This document shows, one piece after another, positions 57,262 through 64,000 of a stretch of 64,000 nucleotides of DNA. The stretch is from NCBI GenBank assembly GCA_012034765.1, contig JAAUOU010000001.1, positions 52,352 to 116,351 on the forward strand, read 5' to 3'. Made by a program: the position numbers and the translations under genes. The first letter of the stretch is position 1. Each line of letters opens with the position of its first letter. The notes under the pieces were generated by a model that saw only the letters and a program-made list of their open reading frames with translations, did no database searches and was not told the origin of the DNA. Origin of the DNA: Pleurocapsaceae cyanobacterium CSU_1_1. Lineage in GTDB: Bacteria > Cyanobacteriota > Cyanobacteriia > Cyanobacteriales > Xenococcaceae.

Positions 57262-58254
57262 CTAACTTATTGGTTTAGAAACTGTCGTTGTCGAATCAGG
57301 TAAATAGCGGTTGTAGCCTGCGGGAGCAAAGATTGATTTTGCCCAGCGCCACCACCATTGAAAGTAGGAATGAGGGTTATCGTTGGTGAAATATTCGGGA
57401 GCAAGATTCTTAATCTTAGGCAGATGTATCCACGGTACTTGGGGAAAGGTATGGTGTTCGTCGTGGTAGCCAGTATTAAAAAAAGGAATATTAGTCCAGC
57501 TATAGGTAGAGTAGGTTTTACCCTGGTGATAGATATGATGTTCGGCAATAGATTGCCCCCGAAAAGTAATTCCCCAGTTACTTGCCATTAGGGTCAAACT
57601 CCAAAAAAGATATAAGGCAGCTTGAGGTGCGATCGCTAAATAGGCAACAGCGTAGAGTAGAATACTCGTGAAAATTAGGACAAAATTAAATTTTTGGTTA
57701 ATGGGTGCAGACTTTACTTGACGAGTATCAGCCTTAACCAAACTAGAGATGATTAGCTCGCTAACAATCAATCCTCCTGGCAGAAGATGCAAAAAGCTTT
57801 CGAGAATACGCCAAGAAAGATGATTACTGGCAAATTCGGCACGATTACGATCCCATAGTTCATGATCGTATTGATAATCATTGAGTTGAAGATGATGGGT
57901 TTTACCATGTACTCCAATGTAAGTTAGAGATTCCCCAAAAGAAAGAGAACCACAAACAATCAACCACAGAGCAAACTGAGAACCCAGCTTGGATTTAAAG
58001 ATTAAATTATGGGCAGCTTCGTGAACAAAAACCCCCAAAGAATGTAGGATAAACTGTCCGACAAAAAAAGCGATCGCTCCAACAGCAAACCAAGGTAAAT
58101 CTCTCACTAGCCAAGCGATCAACCATTGTCCAGCAACTAGCAAAGCAATCGGCAAGATTGATAGAGGATAGTTGCCAAAGTATTCTTTAATTTCAGGATA
58201 CTGGCGTAATATCTCTTGGCTGCGTTGAGTATGCCATTGGCTATCGATTGACAT
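57262..58254 (-). CDS. Membrane fatty acid desaturase, DES1-like
   Basis: This 330-residue membrane di-iron desaturase has the three histidine boxes: HEAAHNLIF (HxxxH), HGKTHHLQLNDY (HxxxHH) and GYHDEHHTFPQVP (HxxHH), with an additional EHHIYHQGKTYSTYSWTN segment before the third. This layout, with NTGYHDEHHTFP, resembles the sphingolipid delta-4 desaturase/DES1 branch rather than DesA-C. Four membrane helices are visible. Substrate cannot be stated from sequence alone. Confidence 0.83.
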   Translation of the reverse strand: MSIDSQWHTQRSQEILRQYPEIKEYFGNYPLSILPIALLVAGQWLIAWLVRDLPWFAVGAIAFFVGQFILHSLGVFVHEAAHNLIFKSKLGSQFALWLIVCGSLSFGESLTYIGVHGKTHHLQLNDYQYDHELWDRNRAEFASNHLSWRILESFLHLLPGGLIVSELIISSLVKADTRQVKSAPINQKFNFVLIFTSILLYAVAYLAIAPQAALYLFWSLTLMASNWGITFRGQSIAEHHIYHQGKTYSTYSWTNIPFFNTGYHDEHHTFPQVPWIHLPKIKNLAPEYFTNDNPHSYFQWWWRWAKSIFAPAGYNRYLPDSTTTVSKPIS

Positions 58255-58358
58255 GAAGAACTAGAGACTTAGGGAATTGGAGATTTAGGGTATTCAATAG
58301 CTTTAAGCTCTAAGCTCTAAGCCATAAGCTAGAGTTTAATTAGACGTTATCAAGCTCC

Positions 58359-59384
58359 CTAATTTTCCGACTTTTCAGACTCACTAGCTTCTTTAGAAAC
58401 AGTTTCTGCTGCTGCTGGTACTTCTGCTGTAGGTTGATCGGTATTAACTGATGTGGCATTTGGCTGGGTTTCTGGAGGTGAAGACACGTCACTACTAGGA
58501 CGCTGTGCTTGCTCCCATCTAGACTCAGCGTTTGCCATTACTTCTTCCAACTTTTCGATGTTTTCCCCTGGATATGATTCTAAAGCTTTGATTGATAACG
58601 ACATGCGATTTTGATGCTCATCAATTTGCTTAATCACAACTTTGATCTTTTGTCCAACTTCAAACAGATTATTGAGAGATTCAACCCTAGCACCGCTAAT
58701 TTCCTTAACGTGGAGTAAACCTGTAGCGCCATCAAGATCGACAAACACACCGTAGGGCTTAATATTGACAATTTTCCCTGGCATTAACACCCCTTCTTCA
58801 ATGCTATTCATCGCCACAGCACGCATAGCATCCCGTTGAGATAGTACTAACTTGCGATTTTCTTGATTAACTTCCAAAAAAGTAGCGGTCAAAAGCTGTC
58901 CAACTAGAGAATCTAGACTGTCGCGCTGCTGTAAGTGCGATCGCGGAATAAAGGCTTTTAAGCCCGCAACTTCCCCCATAACTCCGCCTTTATTAACCCC
59001 CGTAACTCTAAGCTGAGTTGATTTTCCTGTTTCTGCCATTTCCTTAATATCAGCCCAAGCTCGATCTAATGCTAGTTGACGCAGAGAAAGAGTTACCTGT
59101 CCATCATCATCTTGTTCGCGAATGATTAAGAACTCTTTCGTTTCACCTATAGGTAAAATTGCAGCTAAGTTATTGACAAAACCCAAGGCTGCTTCATTAG
59201 TAGGGACAAAAGCAGGAGATTTACCCCCAATGTCAATATATGCGCCTTCAGAGGTAAGTTCGACTACCGTTCCCTGTATTTTCTGACCTCTCGTAAACTC
59301 ATAATCATATTCCTGAAGCGCATTCTCAAAATCTGCCATGGAAAAAGCTTGAGATGAGTTGGGAACGGAGGTTGAATCAGACAT
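58359..59384 (-). CDS. rpsA: 30S ribosomal protein S1
   Basis: This 341-residue protein has three S1 RNA-binding domains, at about residues 30-100 (GQKIQGTVVELTSEGAYIDIGGK), 118-182 (RVTGVNKGGVMGEVAGLKAF) and 198-268 (GKIVNIKPYGVFVDLDGATG). The tail of about 60 residues is acidic and Ser/Thr/Ala-rich (PAAAETVSKEASESEKSEN). Cyanobacterial S1 is this short three-domain form, not the six-domain enterobacterial one. It helps recruit mRNAs with weak Shine-Dalgarno sequences. Confidence 0.92.
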   Translation of the reverse strand: MSDSTSVPNSSQAFSMADFENALQEYDYEFTRGQKIQGTVVELTSEGAYIDIGGKSPAFVPTNEAALGFVNNLAAILPIGETKEFLIIREQDDDGQVTLSLRQLALDRAWADIKEMAETGKSTQLRVTGVNKGGVMGEVAGLKAFIPRSHLQQRDSLDSLVGQLLTATFLEVNQENRKLVLSQRDAMRAVAMNSIEEGVLMPGKIVNIKPYGVFVDLDGATGLLHVKEISGARVESLNNLFEVGQKIKVVIKQIDEHQNRMSLSIKALESYPGENIEKLEEVMANAESRWEQAQRPSSDVSSPPETQPNATSVNTDQPTAEVPAAAETVSKEASESEKSEN

Positions 59385-59436
59385 AATAGTGTATATGGTG
59401 AATATTAACGCACAAACCGAGTAACTTTGATACTAC

Positions 59437-60171
59437 TCACAACTTTTGGCTAAACAAGTCTAGCACTTTTTTCCAGGCATCTTGAGCCGCATCAGAATTA
59501 TAACTTTGAGGACGATAATCGCACATAAATCCATGAGTCGCTCCCTCATAACGAAACACCTGATGATCTACATTATGTTGTATTAATGCTTGTTCGATCT
59601 GCTCAGTTTGCTCATTAGGAATCAAAGGATCTTCTGTGCCGAAGAAAGTATAAATTGTCCCTGTAATGTTTTTAGTACGATTAATCGTCGGTTCATTTTC
59701 GCCAGGACACCAAGTAGCAATTTGTGCGCCATAAAAAGAAGCGATCGCCGTAACATCCGCTAGAGTAGCGGCTAAATATGCCACATGACCCCCAAAACAA
59801 AAGCCAATCGTGCCAACTCCCGACTGTTTAACTTGTGGCTGACTATAAAGATAGATAATACAGGCTTGTATATCTGCCAATAACTCCTTGGCTTGAGTTT
59901 TAACTTTATATTCTCTACCCTGTTTAGTCTCTTCTTCCGAGTAACCTACAGCAAATCCTGGGGCTTGACGCTGATAAATTGCAGGAGCGATCGCTATATA
60001 ACCCTCACTGGCTAATTTATCAGTAACTTCCTGAATATGCTCATTTACGCCAAATATCTCTTGAATTACAATTACCCCTGGATAAATTCCTGCCATTTCG
60101 GGCATTGCCAAATAAGCATCAAGCTCCAAGCCTTGATTATTTACCTTGACCCACTTACTTAATATAGTCAT
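59437..60171 (-). CDS. Dienelactone hydrolase family protein
   Basis: This alpha/beta hydrolase of about 244 residues from the ATG at 60171 (MTILSKWVKVNNQG); an in-frame ATG at 60189 would add six residues. The nucleophile is cysteine in GTIGFCFGGHVAYLAA, the acid is probably the Asp in TEDPLIPNEQT, and the histidine is in YEGATHGFMCDY. That Cys-Asp-His triad fits the carboxymethylenebutenolidase family. The physiological substrate is unknown. Confidence 0.87.
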   Translation of the reverse strand: MTILSKWVKVNNQGLELDAYLAMPEMAGIYPGVIVIQEIFGVNEHIQEVTDKLASEGYIAIAPAIYQRQAPGFAVGYSEEETKQGREYKVKTQAKELLADIQACIIYLYSQPQVKQSGVGTIGFCFGGHVAYLAATLADVTAIASFYGAQIATWCPGENEPTINRTKNITGTIYTFFGTEDPLIPNEQTEQIEQALIQHNVDHQVFRYEGATHGFMCDYRPQSYNSDAAQDAWKKVLDLFSQKL

Positions 60172-60216
60172 TCTAATTAATTTCCTCATGATTGACTGGT
60201 TTTAAGTCAGAAGTCT

Positions 60217-60244
60217 GTAGGAGCGAACAGCCGTTCGCCCCTAC
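60217..60244. repeat. Imperfect 28-base palindrome, GTAGG...CCTAC family
   Basis: Arms GTAGGAGCGAACAG and CCGTTCGCCCCTAC match at 12 of 14 positions. The ends and size match the element at 25881-25908, so both belong to one dispersed family. It lies in the gap between the hydrolase gene start and the hisB end. Confidence 0.65.
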
Positions 60245-60319
60245 AAAGGTTACTCATACCAATCAAAAAAAAAGCTATATTTTGCCAATTACGAAAAAAA
60301 TAAACTTGTTTTCAATCTC

Positions 60320-60982
60320 TTACAAAACGCCCTTAGAACTAGGAATATTGCCAGCACGACGGGGATCTATTTCCGTTGCCATGCGCATAGCGCGGGCGAA
60401 GGCTTTAAAAGTTGCCTCAATTATATGGTGAGAATTAATTCCGTCTAACTGACGAATGTGCAGGGTCATTTGAGCATGATTGATTACTGCTACAAAAAAC
60501 TCTCTTACTAATTGAGTGTCATAAGTACCGACTCTTTGGGTAGGAATTTCCAAGCCATAGCTGAGATGGGGTCTACCCGAAAAGTCCAGCGCTACTTGAA
60601 CTAGAGCCTCATCTAGGGGAGCGATAAAATGACCAAAACGAACAATGCCTTTGCGATCGCCTAAAGCTTCAGCTAACGCCATCCCTAAAGTAATGCCTAC
60701 ATCCTCATTAGTATGATGATCGTCGATTTCGATATCTCCAGTAGCTTTAACATTTAGATCAAACAGACCGTGAGAAGAAATTTGGTGTAGCATGTGGTCG
60801 AGGAAAGGAATACCTGTATCCGCCTGACATTGACCAGTCCCATCTATGTTTAGCTCAACCTGTACGTCTGTTTCTCCCGTAGTACGACTGACAGATGCTG
60901 TTCTGGTATTTTTTGCTAAATAATCTAAAGAAGTATTTTGACGATTACCTTCTAGGGATGCTTCGCGATCGCTAATTTGCAT
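60320..60982 (-). CDS. hisB: Imidazoleglycerol-phosphate dehydratase
   Basis: This 220-residue enzyme carries out the sixth step of histidine synthesis. Mn-binding histidines are in [39 protein letters not shown] and [16 protein letters not shown]. The N-terminal 25 residues are variable. Length is a little above the usual ~200. It is the monofunctional form without a phosphatase domain, as normal in cyanobacteria. Confidence 0.95.
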   Translation of the reverse strand: MQISDREASLEGNRQNTSLDYLAKNTRTASVSRTTGETDVQVELNIDGTGQCQADTGIPFLDHMLHQISSHGLFDLNVKATGDIEIDDHHTNEDVGITLGMALAEALGDRKGIVRFGHFIAPLDEALVQVALDFSGRPHLSYGLEIPTQRVGTYDTQLVREFFVAVINHAQMTLHIRQLDGINSHHIIEATFKAFARAMRMATEIDPRRAGNIPSSKGVL

Positions 60983-61066
60983 AATACTTACACCTAATAA
61001 ATGTACGGACTCATAGCTAAAAGCGGTGCATCGCGGTCTTGTCCTAAAGGATACCGCTTCGCATAT

Positions 61067-61091
61067 TGGTTTCCAACAAAGAGCGAATGCA
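61067..61091. repeat. 25-base dispersed repeat, copy B
   Basis: This is the exact reverse complement of 13053-13077. The flanking sequence (GATACCGCTTCGC upstream) also recalls the repeat at 11236-11293. AGCT-type repeats (AGCTAAGAGCTAAGAGCT) follow immediately at 61093-61116, so several repeat families have gathered in this short gap. Confidence 0.75.
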
Positions 61092-61124
61092 ACAAGAAGC
61101 TAAGAGCTAAGAGCTAAAAAAAAC

Positions 61125-61901
61125 CTACATTCCCATGATCTCATATCCAGAATCAACATAGATTACCTGTCCTGTAATGCCACTTGCCAGATCGCTACAG
61201 AGAAAGGCTGCGGTGTTGCCAACTTCTGTTTGAGTTACGGTACGGCGCAAAGGAGCAGTTGCTTCAACATGACGGATCATATCTAGAATGCCTCCTACGG
61301 CTGAAGAAGCTAAAGTACGAATTGGGCCGGCAGAAATAGCGTTAACTCGAATATTGTCTTGACCTAATTCGGCAGCTAAATAACGTACACTCATTTCTAA
61401 GGCTGATTTAGCTACCCCCATTACATTGTAGTTCGGAATCACTTTGACACCTCCTAAATAAGATAGCGTAACTATGCTGCCTCCATCTGTCATTAAAGGT
61501 TTAGCTCTTACGGCAAGACAGTTAAGGGAAAAACTACTGATATCCAAAGCTTTAGCAAAACCTGCTCTAGAGGTAGCCGAGAAATCGCCTGTTAGGTCTT
61601 CCCGTTCGGCAAATGCTAGACAGTGAACTAAGATATCTAATTTGCCCCACTGCTCTTTGATGGTGTCAAACATGGAATCCATCAGTTCATCGTTTTGGAC
61701 ATCACAGGGAACAACAATACTAGGATTAAGAGGTTCAACTAACTCTCTCACTTTTTTTTCAAAGCGTCCCCGTTCATCAGGAAGATAATTAACGCCAATG
61801 TTAGCACCAGCTTTATGTAGCTGCTGGGCAATTCCCCAGGCGATCGAACGATTATTGGCTATTCCTGTAACGAAAGCATTTTTTCCAGTTAAATCTAGCA
61901 C
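61125..61901 (-). CDS. fabI: Enoyl-[acyl-carrier-protein] reductase (NADH)
   Basis: This enzyme of about 258 residues performs the last step of each fatty acid elongation cycle. The GTG at 61901 (reading VLDLTGKNAFVTGIANNRSI) is chosen because GGGGAAAG precedes it and it matches the usual start; a longer TTG-led frame from 61928 exists. FabI features are GIANNRSIAWGIAQ, the Y-x6-Y-x6-K type active site near LSYLGGVKVIPNYNVMGVAKSALE, and SAGPIRTLA. Confidence 0.93.
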   Translation of the reverse strand: MLDLTGKNAFVTGIANNRSIAWGIAQQLHKAGANIGVNYLPDERGRFEKKVRELVEPLNPSIVVPCDVQNDELMDSMFDTIKEQWGKLDILVHCLAFAEREDLTGDFSATSRAGFAKALDISSFSLNCLAVRAKPLMTDGGSIVTLSYLGGVKVIPNYNVMGVAKSALEMSVRYLAAELGQDNIRVNAISAGPIRTLASSAVGGILDMIRHVEATAPLRRTVTQTEVGNTAAFLCSDLASGITGQVIYVDSGYEIMGM

Positions 61902-61928
61902 GGTCTTTCCCCAAATTTTTAGCTGCAA

Positions 61929-62118
61929 TTATCTATCCTACAACTGCCTGGGGAAGTGACATAACCGTATTAAAATTGATTTAGATCGAAAAATAGAACT
62001 AGATTAGACTGAGGAAAGTAAAACAAAGATTGTATTGTGAGAAGATATAACTATATTAAGCCAATACAATATATAACACATTGTAATTAAACTTAGGCTT
62101 AGGCCCTATGGAACTACC
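61929..62118 (+). promoter_or_regulatory. ntcA upstream region
   Basis: This gap separates fabI and ntcA, which diverge. A GTA-N8-TAG word (GTAATTAAACTTAG near 62083-62096) is one base off the NtcA consensus and could mark autoregulation, but its position only ~25 bases before the start codon is unusual. AT-rich sequence with TATAAC-like words lies at 62045-62075. The assignment is tentative. Confidence 0.3.
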
Positions 62119-62783
62119 ATGACACAAAATCAACCCCTAGCATCAGTATTTCGCAAACTTGGTCGTGGTTCTTTTCCGCCGATTGTGGAAAGTTTTGATC
62201 GGGGCAAAACTATTTTTTTTCCTGGAGATCCAGCTGAAAGAGTTTACTTTTTGTTAAAAGGAGCAGTTAAGCTGTCTCGTGTTTATGAAGCAGGAGAAGA
62301 AATTACCGTAGCTTTGTTGAGAGAAAATACAGTCTTTGGGGTGCTTTCTCTAATTACTGGTCAAAAAGCGATCGCTTTTATCATGCTGTGGCTTTTACTC
62401 CCGTAGAACTCTTATCAGCACCCATTGAACAGGTAGAAAAAGCTCTACAAGAAAATCCAGAGTTATCAATGCTAATGCTGAGGGGATTATCCTCCCGTAT
62501 TTTGCAAACAGAAATGATGATTGAAACCCTCGCTCATCGAGATATGGGTTCGCGTTTGGTTAGTTTCTTATTAATCCTGTGTCGTGATTTTGGTACGCCT
62601 ACCACTGAAGGGATTAAGATTGATCTTAAGTTATCCCATCAGGCGATCGCTGAAGCTATCGGCTCTACCAGAGTTACTGTCACTAGATTATTAGGAGATC
62701 TGAGGGAAAAAGGATTAGTCTCAATTCATAAAAAGAAGATTACGGTACACAATCCTGTAGCGCTGAGTCAACAATTTGCGTGA
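62119..62783 (+). CDS. ntcA: Global nitrogen regulator NtcA, frameshifted
   Basis: NtcA is the CRP-family regulator that binds 2-oxoglutarate and activates nitrogen genes such as nirA. The frame runs [20 protein letters not shown] through the cyclic-nucleotide-like domain, then shifts at about 62369-62373, where AAAGCGATCGC replaces an expected AAAGCGGATCGC (residues [15 protein letters not shown]). After it, the C-terminal part is intact, with the HTH in [20 protein letters not shown]. Restoring one base gives 221 residues, the normal size. Because NtcA is central to cyanobacterial metabolism, I favour a sequence error over a real knockout. Confidence 0.9.
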
Positions 62784-62801
62784 CTTCCTCCCAACGCTAA
62801 T

Positions 62802-64000
62802 TCAAAACTCCGCTAACGCTTCGTTTTTAATATAGCGTGGGCTTCCATTATCGCTAATGGATCTTGCTCTCCTGTCCCTTTCGGTGTTTCGCCACTTATC
62901 TAGAACAAAGTTCCCCGACAGTACGACTTGAGAGCCAATTTCTTGCTTTTCGGGAGTCCCCCGATACGTTTCTTCTCCTCGGTTACAGATTTCCTGTCCC
63001 GAGGCTATATCTCTATCTACAACATACCCACACTCATGGCACTCGTGCAGCCTGACACTCAAGTCTTTCCTGACTTCGGATCTACAGCTAGGACAAGTTT
63101 GAGATGTTCCACGATGGTCTACTCTTCCTACAAATACATCTCGCTTACGCGCAACGTATTCTAAGATAGTTCTCATCTGCCCGAAGCTAGCATCAATTGT
63201 GTGTTTTCCTAGCATCCCTTTTGCCATGATCCGAAAATCACAATCTTCCACAAAGATTGTATTTGCCATGTCACAGAGTTTATGAGCTAGTTTGAATTGG
63301 TAGTCAGTACGCTTGAATGCTATATGGTTGTGTTGCTTGGCTACCTTGATTCTTGCTTTCTCGTAGTTCTTCCCTCGTTTCTGTTTCTTAGACAAACGCT
63401 TTTGTAGCACTTTCAGCCGACGATGCGCTGTCTTGAAAAACTTAGGTCTTGACTCGGTATAACCGTCTGATGTAGCAATGTAGGATAACAAGCCTACGTC
63501 TACACCGATAGCATGACCATGAGGTACGGGACTAGGAATCTCGATGTCCGATTCAATTGCTACCACAGCAAACCAACCCATTGCTTTCTTGATTACTCTA
63601 ACTTGCTTGATTACAAACCCATTTGGTATTGGTCTGTGCAAGTTAATTTGTACCTTGCCTAGTTTAGGTAGTTGAATCTGCCACCCAGTCAACGGATTAG
63701 TTTTGAACTGAGGAAACAAAATAGATTTCATCTGTCCATATTTTTTGAAGCGAGGAAAACCATATCCGCGCTTCTGAAAGAAGTCCCAAGCATCGTGCAA
63801 ACGTCTAATATTAGTTTGGAGTACCTGTGAGGGGACGATCTTTAGCCTAGGAAATTGCTTTTTCGCTTTGGGCAGATTGTTTTGTTGTTGGTGGTAGCCA
63901 GGAAACGGATAATCCGCAGCCATAATATATTCTGATTCCAGACTACATCTATCAATCGGACATTTTCTAGAAGCAATCCAATCTTTTAACTCTCGCAAAG
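62802..64000 (-). mobile_element. tnpB: IS200/IS605-type TnpB gene, 5' end outside window
   Basis: At least 398 residues of TnpB, an RNA-guided RuvC-type nuclease carried by IS200/IS605 transposons. The RuvC residues are visible: Asp in AIGVDVGLLSYIA, Glu in IFVEDCDFRIMAKG and Asp in VVDRDIASGQEI. The zinc ribbon is in TCPSCRSEVRKDL and LHECHECGY. The frame is open to the window edge, and the TTG at 63998 is not a convincing start. The 3' end is only 18 bases from the ntcA stop. The guide (omega) RNA would be expected to overlap this 3' end. No tnpA is visible. Confidence 0.88.

Noticed and set aside
1..64000. tRNA or rRNA genes
   Set aside because: I scanned the gaps for T-loop patterns and CCA-adjacent stems and found none convincing.

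Overview
The window is chromosomal DNA from a cyanobacterium. The evidence is the many GCGATCGC (HIP1) octamers, an NDH-1 subunit NdhN, a ferredoxin-dependent nitrite reductase, the nitrogen regulator NtcA, and several cyanobacterial conserved families. I cannot fix the genus. The heptanucleotide tandem repeats and abundant dispersed repeats suggest a large, repeat-rich genome.

Layout. 1-5.8 kb: the end of the ribosomal protein/alpha operon (rpmJ end, rpsM, rpsK, rpoA, rplQ, truA, rplM, rpsI, rpmE, prfA). 6-13 kb (minus strand): a coiled-coil protein, ndhN, a universal-stress/TerB-like fusion, a cbb3-like oxidase set (ccoN, ccoO, CcoS-like) and ilvD. 13.4-17.2 kb: an accessory island with a long prokaryotic Argonaute, an archaeal-type riboflavin-kinase-like protein and a Uma2-type nuclease, followed by a decayed second copy of the mfd 3' end. 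17.2-20.8 kb: mfd. 21-28 kb: a RiPP locus with four double-glycine precursor peptides, one precursor relic, a kinase-like protein, a HopA1-like protein, an aldo/keto-reductase-like protein without the usual catalytic tetrad, and two parvulin-like proteins. 28.6-35.8 kb: an RTX-repeat protein, a phosphatase fragment, cofH, UDP-xylose synthesis genes (uxs, ugd), a PhyH dioxygenase and pepP. 36-43.2 kb (minus): a four-gene operon encoding a membrane vWA protein, a ~1128-residue tubulin-like protein, a MotA/TolQ-like channel protein with a long coiled-coil tail, and an OmpA/MotB-like protein. 43.3-64 kb: mostly housekeeping genes (prohibitin, nirA with a fused ferredoxin, rbsK, secG, gpmI, desaturase, S1, hisB, fabI, ntcA), plus a diadenylate-cyclase-like protein, a ParB-like gene pair, a candidate small RNA and a TnpB gene running off the window end.

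Sequence quality matters here. At least nine one-base shifts interrupt otherwise intact genes: uxs, the PhyH gene, all four genes of the tubulin operon, and ntcA. Most lie in short homopolymers, and correcting each by one base restores a full-length protein with a length divisible by three. I read them as probable sequencing or assembly errors and annotate whole genes. The ntcA shift is notable because the missing base creates a HIP1 site.

The best candidates for undescribed biology are the RiPP locus (dehydration enzymes of the class V lanthipeptide/thioamitide type acting on mostly cysteine-free cores), the vWA/tubulin/MotA/OmpA operon (a possible envelope-spanning, ion-driven machine with the same channel logic as Zorya), and the Argonaute/RibK-like/Uma2 island.
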